This document shows positions 43,845-55,621 of a stretch of 64,000 nucleotides of DNA, one piece after another. The notes under the pieces are model-generated. The model had not been told where the DNA came from, did no database searches, and saw nothing but the letters and a program-made list of their open reading frames with translations. The stretch's first letter is position 1. Each line of letters opens with the position of its first letter. The position numbers and the translations under genes are program-made. Origin of the DNA: Paraburkholderia lycopersici (GTDB taxonomy: Bacteria; Pseudomonadota; Gammaproteobacteria; Burkholderiales; Burkholderiaceae); contig NZ_FMYQ01000003.1 of assembly GCF_900096975.1 (NCBI RefSeq), forward strand, positions 186,001-250,000, in the 5' to 3' direction.

Positions 43845-45090
43845 AGCGCAGCGCCTCCGCGGGTCGAACCTTGGCCGCGCGCCAGCTCGGATAGAGCGTC
43901 GCGAGCGCGGACAGCACGAAAGCGATGACGCCGATGCGTATCACATCCGAAGCGACGAGCTCCGAAGGCAGCTCGCTGATGAAATAGACCGAAGGCGGCA
44001 GGAACTGGATGCCGAGCAGATGCTCGATCATCGGCACGCTCCACGGAATGCTCCACGCGATCAGACAGCCGAGCGCAATGCCGATGCCGGTGCCCACGAA
44101 GCCGATCGTCACGCCCTGGACGACGAAAATCTTCATGATCGAGCCTGGCTGCGCGCCGAGCGTGCGCAGGATCGCGATGTCGGCCTGCTTGTTGGTGACG
44201 GTCATGACGAGCGAAGACACGAGATTGAACGCCGCGACCGCGATGATGAGCGTGAGGATGATGAACATCATGCGCTTTTCGATCTGCACGGCCGAGAACC
44301 AGGTCTTGTTCTGCTGCGTCCAGTCGCGGATATAGAGGTCGCCCGAGAGCGTGTGCACGAGCTGGCGCGCCACCGCCGGCGCGCGCTGCATGTCCTTCAG
44401 GCGCAGGCGCACGCCGCTCGGCGCGCCGAGACGGTAGAGCACTTGCGCGTCGCGGATGTTGACGAGCGCGAGCGTGCTGTCGTACTCGTAGTGGCCCGAC
44501 TCGAACACGCCCGCCACCGTGAACTGCTTCAGGCGCGGCAGCATGCCGGCCGGCGTGATCGAGCCCTCGGGCGCGACGAGCGTGACCTTGTCGCCGACCG
44601 TCACGCCGAGGTTCACGGCGAGGTCCGCGCCGAGCACGATGCCGAAGCTGCCGGGCGTCAGATCGTTGAGACTGCCCGCCTTCATTTCCTTGCCGATGTC
44701 CGAGACCTGCGGCTCCTCGGAAGGCTCGATGCCGCGCAGCGCGACGCCGTTCACGCTGTCACCGCGCGTGAGCAGCGCCTGGGCGTCGACGTAGGGCGCC
44801 GCGCCGATCACCTCGGGATTGGTTTTGGCCTCCTTCGCCGTGAGTTGCCAGTCGGGCATCGTGCCTGTCGGCGAAAAGATTTCGATGTGCGCGAGCACCG
44901 AGAGCATGCGATCGCGCACGTCGCGCTGAAAGCCGTTCATCACCGAGAGCACGACGATCAGCGCCGCGACGCCGAGCGCGATGCCCGACATCGAGACGAG
45001 CGCGATGAACGAGATGAAGCCGTTGCCGGTCGTGCGCTTGCCGGCGCGGGTGTAGCGCCAGCCTATCTGCCATTCGTAGGGAAGTTTCAA
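43837..45090 (-). CDS. lolC: LolC/LolE-family lipoprotein releasing permease
   Basis: A 417-residue protein with four membrane spans and a large periplasmic domain after the first. The N-terminal pattern [16 protein letters not shown] and [19 protein letters not shown] is typical of LolC/LolE. Only one such gene is present, so it probably acts as a homodimer (LolF-like arrangement). The start is a TTG at 45090, with AAGGA seven bases upstream; the open frame reaches 45399 without similarity. lolD follows, overlapping. Confidence 0.94.
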   Translation of the reverse strand: MKLPYEWQIGWRYTRAGKRTTGNGFISFIALVSMSGIALGVAALIVVLSVMNGFQRDVRDRMLSVLAHIEIFSPTGTMPDWQLTAKEAKTNPEVIGAAPYVDAQALLTRGDSVNGVALRGIEPSEEPQVSDIGKEMKAGSLNDLTPGSFGIVLGADLAVNLGVTVGDKVTLVAPEGSITPAGMLPRLKQFTVAGVFESGHYEYDSTLALVNIRDAQVLYRLGAPSGVRLRLKDMQRAPAVARQLVHTLSGDLYIRDWTQQNKTWFSAVQIEKRMMFIILTLIIAVAAFNLVSSLVMTVTNKQADIAILRTLGAQPGSIMKIFVVQGVTIGFVGTGIGIALGCLIAWSIPWSVPMIEHLLGIQFLPPSVYFISELPSELVASDVIRIGVIAFVLSALATLYPSWRAAKVRPAEALRYE

Positions 45091-45397
45091 GCGAATCCTT
45101 TTTGCGTCTTCGTTGCGCTCCGGCAGCGTACCGACCTTGGGGCCGGTGCGCCGGACGGCCGGAGAATATCGTGCCCGGTCGGGCGGCGATAACCGCGAAG
45201 TTTGCCACATTGACGGCGCTTCACGGACTTTCACGCTGACCGCGGCGGCCCGCGGAGGCGCCCGCGCGCCCTTTCCTTCGAGCCGTTTTTCGGCCACAAG
45301 TGCCGCAGCGGCAGCGCGGGCGGGCGGCGGCGGGCCGCCGCAAGGGCGTCCGAACGCTGCCCGGGGCACGGAGCGCCGAAGTACAATGCGCACCATC
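45091..45397. other. 307-base divergent region between lolC and the RpfE-like gene
   Basis: GC-rich, with no gene that I can support. A -10-like TACAAT lies at 45382-45387 for the plus-strand gene. On the minus strand GATATT, with TTATCG 16 bases upstream, is a weak candidate for lolC. Confidence 0.5.
45382..45387 (+). promoter_or_regulatory. Candidate -10 box for the RpfE-like gene
   Basis: TACAAT ending ten bases before the ATG at 45398. A transcript from it would have almost no leader. The ATG at 45386 overlaps the box, which argues for the later start. Confidence 0.4.
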
Positions 45398-46525
45398 ATG
45401 CCCGCCGACCGACTTCATCTCCTCGTCCCGTTCGCCCTGCCCTCCGCGGCGGCCGCCTCCACTGCGCTAGCGGGCCTCGACTACCCGGCGCTCGCGAAAC
45501 TGGTGGCGCGCGCGACGCTCGGCGAGCAGGTGATCGGCGAGGACTTCCAGCGCACGCTGCCGCATGAGCGCTGGGTCGCGCGGCAGTTCGGCGCGCTCGG
45601 CGCGGCGAGCGCCGGCGGCACGCAGCCCGCCGCGTCGAGCGCCGACGACGAGGCGCCGCTCGCGCCCTACATGCTGCTCGCCGACGGCGGCACGCCCGGC
45701 GACGCGACGTGGGCATGCGTGCAGCCCGTGCACGTGCGCATCGCGCACGATCATCTCGTGCTGATCGACCCCGCCTCGCTCGAACTCGCCGATGCCGACG
45801 CCGCCGCGCTCTACACGGTCGCCAAGCCGCTGATCGAAGCGCTCGGCGTGCGCATCGAGGCCCCCACGCCGCAGCGCTGGTATCTCTCCTCGGAAGGCTT
45901 CGGCACGCTCGCGGGCGCTTCGCCCTTGCGCGCGAGCGGCCGCAACATCGAGATCTGGCTGCCGCACGAAGCCCATTCGGGCCAGCGTTCGCGCGCCTGG
46001 ATGAAGGTGCAGAACGAAGTGCAGATGGCGTGGTTCGAGCATCCCGTCAACGAGGCGCGCGAGGCGCGCGGCCTGCCCGCCGTCAACTCGATCTGGTTCC
46101 ACGCGCAGGGCGCGCTGCGCGCCGTGACGAGCCCCTTCGCCCGCGTGCGCTCCGACGCGGCCGCCACGCGCGGTCTCGCGCTCGCCGCGAACGCCGACGT
46201 GGGCGCCGCGCCCGCGACCTTCGAAGCGCTCGCGCGCCGCCTGCAAGACCCGCGCGACGGCGCGGGCACCGGCGCGACGCTCGTCGAACTCGACCCGTTT
46301 TCGGCGGCCTTCATCCAGCAGGACTGGGGCCGCTGGAACGCCGCGTTTGCGCAACTCGAGCGCGACTGGTTCGCGCCCGCGCTCGCGGCGCTGCAAGCGG
46401 GCGCGCTCGGCGCGCTCGATCTCACGCTGTGCGGCGACACCGGCTCGGTCACGCTCTCCGTCTCGCGCGGCGATCTGCGCAAATTCTGGCGACGCCGCGT
46501 GTTCGCGTCGCTCTTCGTCGAATGA
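45398..46525 (+). CDS. RpfE-like conserved protein
   Basis: A 375-residue protein that resembles the RpfE-type family of beta- and gamma-proteobacteria, sometimes annotated as a regulatory or phosphoglycerate-mutase-related protein. Notable stretches are QRWYLSSEGFGTL, SGQRSRAWMKVQNEVQMAW and ARGLPAVNSIWFHAQGAL. I see no signal peptide, membrane span or known catalytic motif. Function is unknown. An ATG at 45386 is in frame four codons earlier. recJ follows 33 bases later on the same strand, a neighbourhood repeated in related bacteria. Confidence 0.78.
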   Translation: MPADRLHLLVPFALPSAAAASTALAGLDYPALAKLVARATLGEQVIGEDFQRTLPHERWVARQFGALGAASAGGTQPAASSADDEAPLAPYMLLADGGTPGDATWACVQPVHVRIAHDHLVLIDPASLELADADAAALYTVAKPLIEALGVRIEAPTPQRWYLSSEGFGTLAGASPLRASGRNIEIWLPHEAHSGQRSRAWMKVQNEVQMAWFEHPVNEAREARGLPAVNSIWFHAQGALRAVTSPFARVRSDAAATRGLALAANADVGAAPATFEALARRLQDPRDGAGTGATLVELDPFSAAFIQQDWGRWNAAFAQLERDWFAPALAALQAGALGALDLTLCGDTGSVTLSVSRGDLRKFWRRRVFASLFVE

Positions 46526-46558
46526 TTCCCGAATGATTTCCTTCTCCCGCCGCCCCGC

Positions 46559-48265
46559 ATGACCCGAATCGTCACCCGCGCCTGCTCGCCCGCCGACACC
46601 GAAGCGCTCGTGCGCCACGGCCTGCATCCCGTGCTCGCGCGCCTCTATGCCTCACGCGGCGTCTGCCAGCCCGACGAGATCGAAACCGGCCTCGCGCGCC
46701 TGATCCCGCCCGCGGGCATGAAGGGTCTCACCGAGGCCGCCGTGCTGCTCGCCGACGCGCTCGCGGCAAACCGGCGCATGCTGGTGGTCGCCGACTACGA
46801 CTGCGACGGCGCGACCGCCTGCGCGGTGGCCGTGCGCGGCCTGCGCATGCTGGGCGCGCAGATCGACTATCTCGTGCCCAACCGCTTCGAGTACGGCTAC
46901 GGCCTCACGCCCGAGATCGTCGCGCTCGCCGCGCAGCGCCCGGGCGGCAAGCCCGACCTGCTGATCACGGTCGACAACGGCATCGCGAGCGTGGAAGGCG
47001 TGGAGGCCGCGAACACGCTCGGCATCGACGTGCTCGTGACCGACCACCACCTGCCCGGCGACACGCTGCCCGCCGCGCGCGCGATCGTGAACCCGAACCA
47101 GCCGGACTGCGGCTTCGAAAGCAAGTGCATCGCGGGCGTGGGCGTGATGTTCTACGTGCTGCTCGCGCTGCGCGCCGAACTGCGCCGCCGCGACGCGTTC
47201 GACGACGCGAAGCCGGAGCCGCGTCTGGACGGCCTGCTCGATCTCGTCGCGCTCGGCACCGTCGCCGACGTCGTGAAGCTCGACTGCAACAACCGCGTGC
47301 TCGTCGCGCAGGGCCTGCAGCGCATCCGCAACGGCCGGATGCAGCCGGGCATCGCCGCGCTCTTTCGCGCCGCGGGCCGCGACGCGAAGAGCGCATCGGG
47401 CTTCGACCTCGGTTTCGCGCTCGGACCGCGCCTCAATGCGGCGGGCCGGCTCTCGGACATGTCGCTCGGCATCGAGTGCCTGACCACCGACGACGTGGGC
47501 CGCGCCTGGGCGCTCGCGCAGCAGCTCGACGCGATGAACCGCGAGCGCCGCGAAATCGAGGCCGGGATGCAGCAGCAGGCGCTCGCCGATCTCGCCGACG
47601 TCGATCCCGAGGGCAAGGCCACGCTCACGCTCTTCAACGCGGGCTGGCACCAGGGCGTGATCGGCATCGTCGCGGGGCGGCTCAAGGAGAAGTTCCACCG
47701 CCCGTCGTTCACGTTCGCGCCCGCCGACGACGGCGGCGAACTCGTCAAGGGCTCGGGCCGCTCGATCCCCGGTTTCCATCTGCGCGACGCCGTCGATCTC
47801 ATCAGCAAGCGCGAACCCGGCCTCATCCACAAGTTCGGCGGCCACGCGATGGCGGCGGGCCTGACGATCGCCGCCGCCGACGTGCCGCGCTTCGCCGCCG
47901 CATTCGAGCGCGTGGGCCGCGAATGGCTCACGGCAGAAGCGCTCGCGCGCACCGTCGAAACCGACGGCGACCTCGAAGACGCCTACTTCACGCCCGATTT
48001 CGTCGCGATGCTCGACGCGGCCGTCTGGGGCCAGGGCTTTCCCGCGCCCGTGTTCGCGGGCGAATTCGAGGTGGCCTCGCAGGCGCTCGTGAAGGACAAG
48101 CACCTCAAGCTGCAGCTGCTGCGCGGCCGCCAGCGCTTCAACGCGATCTGGTTCAACCACACGGACCCGCTGCCGCAGCACACGACCGTCGCCTACCGGC
48201 TCGTGCGCGACACCTGGAACGGCGTCTCGCGCGTGCAGCTCGTCGTGGAGCACGCGGCGCTCTAA
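46559..48265 (+). CDS. recJ: Single-stranded-DNA 5'-3' exonuclease RecJ
   Basis: A 568-residue DHH-family nuclease used in recombination and mismatch repair. The metal motifs DYDCDG (79-84) and TDHHLPGD (DHH at 162-164) are intact, followed by the DHHA1 domain with GGHAMAAGL and the C-terminal OB-like domain. The ATG at 46559 follows the RpfE-like gene closely. A small GC hairpin (48301-48322) lies after its stop. Confidence 0.97.
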   Translation: MTRIVTRACSPADTEALVRHGLHPVLARLYASRGVCQPDEIETGLARLIPPAGMKGLTEAAVLLADALAANRRMLVVADYDCDGATACAVAVRGLRMLGAQIDYLVPNRFEYGYGLTPEIVALAAQRPGGKPDLLITVDNGIASVEGVEAANTLGIDVLVTDHHLPGDTLPAARAIVNPNQPDCGFESKCIAGVGVMFYVLLALRAELRRRDAFDDAKPEPRLDGLLDLVALGTVADVVKLDCNNRVLVAQGLQRIRNGRMQPGIAALFRAAGRDAKSASGFDLGFALGPRLNAAGRLSDMSLGIECLTTDDVGRAWALAQQLDAMNRERREIEAGMQQQALADLADVDPEGKATLTLFNAGWHQGVIGIVAGRLKEKFHRPSFTFAPADDGGELVKGSGRSIPGFHLRDAVDLISKREPGLIHKFGGHAMAAGLTIAAADVPRFAAAFERVGREWLTAEALARTVETDGDLEDAYFTPDFVAMLDAAVWGQGFPAPVFAGEFEVASQALVKDKHLKLQLLRGRQRFNAIWFNHTDPLPQHTTVAYRLVRDTWNGVSRVQLVVEHAAL

Positions 48266-48349
48266 AGAGACTGCCCGAAGCCCGCTCCGGGCACGCGTGC
48301 GCGGGCCGCCCTATCGGCCCGCGCCACCCTTGATCCGGGTCCAATCGGC

Positions 48350-48355
48350 TATAAT
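48350..48355 (+). promoter_or_regulatory. -10 box for prfB
   Basis: Consensus TATAAT, 31 bases upstream of the prfB ATG, in the 121-base gap after recJ. The best -35 (TTGATC) is three bases too close, so recognition may rely on the -10. Confidence 0.6.
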
Positions 48356-48386
48356 TGCGTGTTTTACACGCCGGATCACGACACAA

Positions 48387-49491
48387 ATGGAAGCGGAACG
48401 TCTCAACGCGATCGAAGCCCTTTTGGCGGACCTGCGCACGCGCGCGGGCGAGCTACGGGGGTATCTTTGACTACGACGTAAAAGCCCGACGGCTCGTCGA
48501 AGTCAACAGCGAACTCGAAGACCCCAACGTCTGGAACGACTCTAAACACGCCCAGGGTCTCGGCAAGGAAAAGAAGCTGCTCGAGGGCGTGGTGCACGTG
48601 CTCGACGGCATCGAGAACGACACGCGCGACACCCAGGATCTCTTCGAGATGGCCCGCGAGGAAGGCGACGACGACACGCTCGCCGCCATCGAAGCCGACG
48701 CCCACGAGATCGAGAAGCGCGTCGCCGACGTCGAATTCCGCCGCATGTTCGCGAATCCGGCCGACCCCAACAACGCGTTCATCGACATCCAGGCCGGCGC
48801 CGGCGGCACCGAAGCCTGCGACTGGGCGGCCATGCTGCTGCGCCAGTACCTGCGCTACTGCGAGCGCAAGGGCTTCAAGACCGAAGTGCTCGAAGAGTCC
48901 GAAGGCGACGTGGCCGGCATCAAGAGCGCGACGATCAAGGTCGAGGGCGAATACGCCTACGGCTTCCTGCGCACCGAAACCGGCATTCACCGGCTCGTGC
49001 GCAAGTCGCCGTTCGATTCGTCGGGCGGGCGCCACACGTCGTTCTCGTCGGTGTTCGTGTATCCGGAAATCGACGACTCGTTCGAGATCGACGTCAACCC
49101 GGCCGATCTGCGCATCGACACGTTCCGCGCCTCGGGCGCGGGCGGCCAGCACATCAACAAGACCGACTCGGCCGTGCGGATCACGCACCTGCCGTCGGGC
49201 ATCGTGGTGCAGTGCCAGAACGACCGCTCGCAGCACCGCAACCGCGCCGAAGCCATGGCCATGCTGAAATCGCGCCTGTACGAAGCCGAAATGCGCAAGC
49301 GCCAGTCGGAACAGGACAAGCTCGAAGCGGGCAAGTCGGACGTGGGCTGGGGCCACCAGATCCGCTCCTACGTGCTCGACAACAGCCGCATCAAGGATTT
49401 GCGCACCAACGTCGAAATCAGCAACACGAAGGCCGTGCTCGACGGCGATCTCGACGACTTCATCAGCGCGAGCCTGAAACAGGGCGTGTAA
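48387..49491 (+). CDS. prfB: Peptide chain release factor 2 (with programmed +1 frameshift)
   Basis: RF2, 367 residues, releases proteins at UGA and UAA. The ATG at 48387 opens a 27-codon frame ending in CTT TGA C. The ribosome must skip one base (48468) and continue at GAC (48469), giving [17 protein letters not shown]. The joined CDS is 48387-48467 plus 48469-49491. The stop-codon recognition tripeptide SPF is at 207-209 and the catalytic GGQ at 252-254. The upstream Shine-Dalgarno-like GGGGG supports the shift. lysS follows, as in many bacteria. Confidence 0.97.
48461..48471 (+). promoter_or_regulatory. prfB: prfB programmed +1 frameshift site
   Basis: GTATCTTTGAC, preceded by CGGGGG. CTT is codon 27, TGA the in-frame stop, and GAC resumes the +1 frame. 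This is the classic autoregulatory site: low RF2 slows reading of UGA and favours the shift. Confidence 0.97.
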
Positions 49492-49706
49492 GCCCGCGTT
49501 TGCTCCGGGCGCCGCATTGCGTTTCGCGCCGCCCTCTTTCGCAGCGTCCGTCCGTCACGCGGCGGGCGCTGCGGGAATCGAAGTCCGCACCTTGCGCCAG
49601 AGCAGCCGCGCTGGCGCCGCGACCCGCGAGGCGCCTCGCCCGGGCCGCACACCCGAAACATCCGCTGCAACATCCGCGAACCGCGAATCAAAGAACCCGA
49701 GCCATC

Positions 49707-51242
49707 ATGACCGAACCGACCCAGCCGAACGCGCCCAGCACCGCGCCCGAACTCGACGACAACCAGATCATCGCCGAGCGCCGCGAGAAGCTGCGCGCGC
49801 TGCGCGAGGCGGGCGTCGCCTATCCGAACGACTTCCGCCCCACCCATCACGCCGCCGACCTGCAGCGCGACTACGCCGACACCGACAAGGACGCGCTCGA
49901 AGCGCAGGCCCTCGAAGTGTCGATCGCGGGCCGCATGATGCTCAAGCGCGTGATGGGCAAGGCGAGCTTCGCGACGGTGCGCGACGGCTCGGGCCAGATC
50001 CAGTTCTTCATCACGCCCGCCGACGTCGGCGACGCCATCTACGACGCGTTCAAGAAGTGGGATCTCGGCGACATCGTGGCCGCGAAGGGCGTGCTGTTTC
50101 GCACCAACAAGGGCGAACTCTCGGTGCGCTGCACCGAACTGCGCCTGCTCGCGAAGGCGCTGCGCCCGCTGCCGGACAAGTTCCACGGCCTCGCCGACCA
50201 GGAAACGCGCTATCGCCAGCGCTACGTCGACCTGATCGTCACGCCCGAATCGCGCAAGACCTTCGTCGCGCGCACGAAGGCGATCTCGTCGGTGCGCCGC
50301 TTCATGGCCGACGCCGGCTTCATGGAAGTCGAAACGCCGATGCTGCACCCGATCCCCGGCGGCGCGGCGGCCAAGCCGTTCATCACGCACCACAACGCGC
50401 TCGACATGCAGATGTTCCTGCGCATCGCGCCCGAGCTGTATCTGAAGCGCCTGGTCGTCGGCGGCTTCGAGCGCGTGTTCGAGATCAACCGGAATTTCCG
50501 CAACGAGGGCGTGTCGCCGCGCCACAATCCGGAATTCACGATGATGGAGTTCTACGCCGCGTACACCGACTACACGTGGCTCATGGACTTCACCGAGGCA
50601 CTGATCCGCCAGGCCGCCGTCGATGCGCTCGGCAGCGCCGTCGTGACCTACCAGGGCCGCGAGCTGGACCTCTCGAAGCCGTTCCACCGCCTCACGATCA
50701 CCCAGGCGATCCAGAAGTACGCGCCGCAGTACACGACCGAACAACTTGCCGACGCTGCGTTCCTGCGCACGGAACTCAAGAAGTTCGGCGTGGACGCGAA
50801 CCAGCCCGCGTTCCTGAACGCCGGCGTCGGTTCGCTGCAACTGGCGCTGTTCGAGGAGACCGCCGAGTCGCAACTGTGGGAGCCGACCTACATCGTCGAC
50901 TACCCGGTGGAAGTCTCGCCGCTCGCGCGCGCCTCGGACACCCAGCCGGGCATCACCGAGCGCTTCGAGCTTTTCATCACGGGCCGCGAGATCGCGAACG
51001 GCTTCTCGGAACTGAACGATCCGGAAGACCAGGCCGCGCGCTTCAAAAAGCAGGTCGAGCAGAAGGACGCCGGCGACGAAGAAGCCATGTACTACGACGC
51101 CGACTACATCCGCGCGCTCGAATACGGTATGCCCCCGACAGGCGGCTGCGGCATCGGCATCGACCGCCTCGTGATGCTGCTCACCGACAGCCCGAGCATC
51201 CGCGACGTCATCCTCTTCCCGCACCTGCGCCGCGAAGACTAA
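49707..51242 (+). CDS. lysS: Lysyl-tRNA synthetase, class II
   Basis: A 511-residue synthetase that charges tRNA-Lys. It has an N-terminal OB-fold anticodon domain (about residues 70-150) and the class II core, with motif 2 [13 protein letters not shown] and motif 3 [14 protein letters not shown] chose the ATG at 49707 ([11 protein letters not shown]). The leader of 215 bases after prfB holds no gene. A strong hairpin follows the stop. Confidence 0.98.
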   Translation: MTEPTQPNAPSTAPELDDNQIIAERREKLRALREAGVAYPNDFRPTHHAADLQRDYADTDKDALEAQALEVSIAGRMMLKRVMGKASFATVRDGSGQIQFFITPADVGDAIYDAFKKWDLGDIVAAKGVLFRTNKGELSVRCTELRLLAKALRPLPDKFHGLADQETRYRQRYVDLIVTPESRKTFVARTKAISSVRRFMADAGFMEVETPMLHPIPGGAAAKPFITHHNALDMQMFLRIAPELYLKRLVVGGFERVFEINRNFRNEGVSPRHNPEFTMMEFYAAYTDYTWLMDFTEALIRQAAVDALGSAVVTYQGRELDLSKPFHRLTITQAIQKYAPQYTTEQLADAAFLRTELKKFGVDANQPAFLNAGVGSLQLALFEETAESQLWEPTYIVDYPVEVSPLARASDTQPGITERFELFITGREIANGFSELNDPEDQAARFKKQVEQKDAGDEEAMYYDADYIRALEYGMPPTGGCGIGIDRLVMLLTDSPSIRDVILFPHLRRED

Positions 51243-51548
51243 GCGACGCGTGTTGTGCCACCACGGGGCGCATGCGGTTCAAGCCGCGTGCGCCCCGTGT
51301 CTTTGGGCATACCCGACGTGAGCGTTTGTAACCGCCGGTAAAATGCGCCGGCCGAAACCGCGTGCGTGGCGGGCACATCGACTGCGCCGGTCTCCAAATC
51401 GGCGTCACGCCATTCGATACGGCGATCGCACCCTTTGAGCCGCGTCGCCGTCGGCGGTGCCGGGTTACAAATTGAAACGTCGAGTGAACGGGTTTGGCTC
51501 AAACTGGATCTCACTAGAGAACCAACTCTGCCGAAGACGGAGCCTGTC
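51243..51548. other. 306-base region between lysS and the glycine-zipper gene
   Basis: It holds the lysS hairpin (51263-51300) and a good Shine-Dalgarno (GGAG, six bases before 51549). A TAAAAT at 51340-51345 and a TTGAAA near 51471 are possible promoter parts, but I could not pair them well. Confidence 0.5.
51263..51306 (+). terminator. Probable terminator after lysS
   Basis: Sixteen-base arms (51263-51278 and 51285-51300, built on CACGGGGCGCA/TGCGCCCCGTG) with one G-U pair and a six-base loop. A short U-rich run (UCUUUG) follows. The stem is very strong and the U-run weak. Confidence 0.75.
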
Positions 51549-52274
51549 ATGAACACCCCTGATCCGACCACACCGAAACGCCGCCTGCATCCGCTTGTCG
51601 CGACTGCGGCGGCAGCCGTCATCATCGCGAGCCTGGCCGCTACCGCGGCCATTACCGGGGTCTTCCCGAAAGCCGCCAGCACTGCCGCGCAAAGTGCCCA
51701 GGGCCAGACGGGCCAGACGGCCATGACGGGCTCACAGCCCGTGGTCGATTCCACAAAGCCCGTGCAAGCCTCGCAGTATGCACAGAACGCACAAGAGGCG
51801 CCGGCCGCTCCGCAGCCGGCCCCGGCGCAAGCGCAGCAGCAGGCCGCCGTATCCGCCGCCCCGGCGCAGCAATACGGCCAGCAGCCGCAGCCTTCGCAGC
51901 AGCAGTACGCCCAGGAAGCGCCGCCGCCCGCACAGGCCGCGTGCTCGTCGTGCGGCACCGTCGTCGCGATCTCCGCGGTCAAGCACGAAGGTCATGGCAC
52001 CGGCATCGGCGCCGTGGGCGGCGCGGTGGCCGGCGGCGTGGTCGGCAACCAGTTTGGCTCGGGCGGCGGCCGTACCGCCATGACGCTGCTCGGCGCACTC
52101 GGCGGCGGTTTTGCCGGCAACTCGGTCGAAAAGCATCTGCGCAGCACGACAAGCTATTCGGTGCGCGTGCGCATGGAAAACGGCAAGATGCGCTATTTCA
52201 CGTATCACGAAGCGCCGCCGTTCCAGCAGGGCCAGCGTGTGCGTGTGGAGAACGGCACGCTGGTTGCAGGCTGA
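51549..52274 (+). CDS. Glycine-zipper 2TM-domain protein
   Basis: A 241-residue envelope protein. A short cytoplasmic N terminus is followed by one membrane segment (VATAAAAVIIASLAATAAI), a Gln/Ala/Pro-rich linker of about 90 residues, and a glycine-zipper domain (GAVGGAVAGGVVGNQFG, then LLGALGGGFAGNSVEKHL). A C-terminal beta segment follows (SYSVRVRMENGKMRYFTYHE). It resembles the Rickettsia 17-kDa/SlyB-like group, which affects outer-membrane stability; here the anchor looks like a membrane helix rather than a lipobox. GGAG lies six bases before the ATG. Confidence 0.85.
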   Translation: MNTPDPTTPKRRLHPLVATAAAAVIIASLAATAAITGVFPKAASTAAQSAQGQTGQTAMTGSQPVVDSTKPVQASQYAQNAQEAPAAPQPAPAQAQQQAAVSAAPAQQYGQQPQPSQQQYAQEAPPPAQAACSSCGTVVAISAVKHEGHGTGIGAVGGAVAGGVVGNQFGSGGGRTAMTLLGALGGGFAGNSVEKHLRSTTSYSVRVRMENGKMRYFTYHEAPPFQQGQRVRVENGTLVAG

Positions 52275-52313
52275 TCGCGTGAACTGACGCAACTGACGCG
52301 CGCATCCGCAACA

Positions 52314-52350
52314 AAAAAGGCGATCCGCCACACTGGCGGATCGCCTTTTT
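52314..52350. terminator. Bidirectional intrinsic terminator
   Basis: Perfect 16-base arms built on GGCGATCCGCC/GGCGGATCGCC (52314-52329 and 52335-52350) with a five-base loop and flanking A and T runs. It separates the plus-strand glycine-zipper gene from the isc operon. Confidence 0.95.
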
Positions 52351-52385
52351 CGCATCGGCGTCCCGATCGGGGCGCGGCGGGGGAA

Positions 52386-52583
52386 TCAGTAGCCCGCGTC
52401 TTCGATCCACGCCGCCTGGATTGCCTCGAGAATTTTTTCGTTCGAACGCTCGGGATCGTCGTCGAAGCCGTCGAGCTCGGTGATCCAGCGGTGCAGATCG
52501 GTGAAGCGCACGTACTGCGGATCGATGTCCGGATGCGTGTCCGTCAACGCCACCGCGATGTCCTGCGTATCGGTCCATTTCAT
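52386..52583 (-). CDS. iscX: IscX, Fe-S assembly accessory protein
   Basis: A 65-residue acidic protein (KWTDTQDIAVALTDTHPDID) of the IscX/YfhJ family. It binds iron and IscS and tunes the rate of cluster assembly. It is the last gene of the isc operon, 25 bases after fdx, and ends before a terminator. Confidence 0.96.
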   Translation of the reverse strand: MKWTDTQDIAVALTDTHPDIDPQYVRFTDLHRWITELDGFDDDPERSNEKILEAIQAAWIEDAGY

Positions 52584-52608
52584 GGCTGCCCGCTCCTCTT
52601 GGTGTGCC

Positions 52609-52950
52609 TCAGTGGTTTTCCTTCGCGTGGTTGATCGAGTAACGCGGAATCTCGACCACCAGGTCGTCGTTCTCGGGCACGATGGCCTGGCACGACAGCC
52701 GCGACGTCGGCTCGAGCCCCCATGCCTTGTCGAGCAGATCGTCTTCGTCTTCCTCCGACGGCTCGAGCGCATCGAAACCTTCGCGCACGATCACGTGACA
52801 GGTCGTGCAGGCGCACGACTTCTCGCATGCGTGCTCGATTTCGATGCCGTGTTCGAGCAGCGCGTCGCACACGCTCTCGCCCGGCTTGGCGTCGATGACC
52901 GCGCCCTCGGGGCACAGTTCGACATGGGGCAGCACCACGATTTGAGGCAT
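52609..52950 (-). CDS. fdx: [2Fe-2S] ferredoxin of the isc operon
   Basis: A 113-residue adrenodoxin-type ferredoxin. The cluster cysteines are in CEKSCACTTC and in LSCQAI. It supplies electrons for cluster assembly on IscU. I chose the ATG at 52950 (MPQIVVLPHVELCPEG), the usual N terminus; an in-frame start six codons upstream is less likely. A 158-base gap with a two-tier hairpin (52982-53017) separates it from hscA, so it may have extra control. Confidence 0.96.
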   Translation of the reverse strand: MPQIVVLPHVELCPEGAVIDAKPGESVCDALLEHGIEIEHACEKSCACTTCHVIVREGFDALEPSEEDEDDLLDKAWGLEPTSRLSCQAIVPENDDLVVEIPRYSINHAKENH

Positions 52951-53108
52951 TGTGATTTCCGTATCCAATAACTTTCATCTCGGGCACAGGCCCCGTCTGC
53001 GACGGCGGCATGTGCCCATTCTAATGGCGTCGCGCGGCTTGCCACATCGGGAAAGCACGCACGTGCGGAGCGTTTGCTAACGCCGCGCTCGCCGAAGACG
53101 TCGCGCGT

Positions 53109-54980
<1,872 letters not shown>

Positions 54981-55045
54981 CTGTGTGATCTGCTTTTTTT
55001 ACCTGGTTGGCGCAAGGCGCCGATATGCTTTTCCGGGCTGGTGTT

Positions 55046-55594
55046 TCAGCCTTCCAGCCGCTCGATCTGCGTGTCGATCTCGCCCGCCACGCGCTCGATG
55101 AACATGAGCTGGCGCACCGCCTCGGCGGCGGGCTGGTTCGAGCCGCTGTCGAGCAGTGCCGCGAGCTTCGTGAAACGCACGCGCTCGTCGTCGCGCAACC
55201 CGGCCGCCAGCGCGTCGAGCGCGTCGACGTTCTTCGCGCGGACCGCGTCTTCGATCGCCTCGCGCCATTCCATTTGCTGCATGAGGAACGCGGGCTCCAT
55301 CGCCGTGTTGTTCTCCGCGCCGACGTCGATGCCGCGCAGATGCAGCAGGTACTTCGCGCGCTCGAGCGGATCGCGCAGCGTCTGGTACGCCTCGTTCGCG
55401 CGCGTGGCCCACTGCATCGCAATGCGCTTTTGCGCCTCGCCGGCCGCGGCGAAACGGTCGGGATGAACCTGCGCCTGGACGGTGCGGTAAGCGTGGTCGA
55501 GCGCGTTAGCGTCGATCCCGAACTGCTCGGGCAAACCGAACAGCACGAAATGACTATCGGAGAGCGACTTGGGAGGCGTGGAAGGCGTGCTCAT
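55046..55594 (-). CDS. hscB: HscB, J-domain co-chaperone
   Basis: A 182-residue J protein with HPD at residues 44-46 (VHPDRF) that stimulates the HscA ATPase. The C-terminal three-helix part ([18 protein letters not shown]) binds IscU. The length is normal. The 75-base gap upstream contains an intrinsic terminator, so hscB and later genes should be made at a lower level than iscRSUA. Confidence 0.96.
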   Translation of the reverse strand: MSTPSTPPKSLSDSHFVLFGLPEQFGIDANALDHAYRTVQAQVHPDRFAAAGEAQKRIAMQWATRANEAYQTLRDPLERAKYLLHLRGIDVGAENNTAMEPAFLMQQMEWREAIEDAVRAKNVDALDALAAGLRDDERVRFTKLAALLDSGSNQPAAEAVRQLMFIERVAGEIDTQIERLEG

Positions 55595-55621
55595 CGGCTG
55601 GAACGTTCTGGTGGGGCCGTC

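Noticed and set aside
48355-48467. Alternative prfB start in the +1 frame
   Set aside because: That reading gives a non-RF2 N terminus. The ATG at 48387 with the frameshift restores the normal protein.
49368-51224. 618-codon minus-strand frame antisense to lysS
   Set aside because: lysS has all class II motifs. The antisense frame is a composition shadow.
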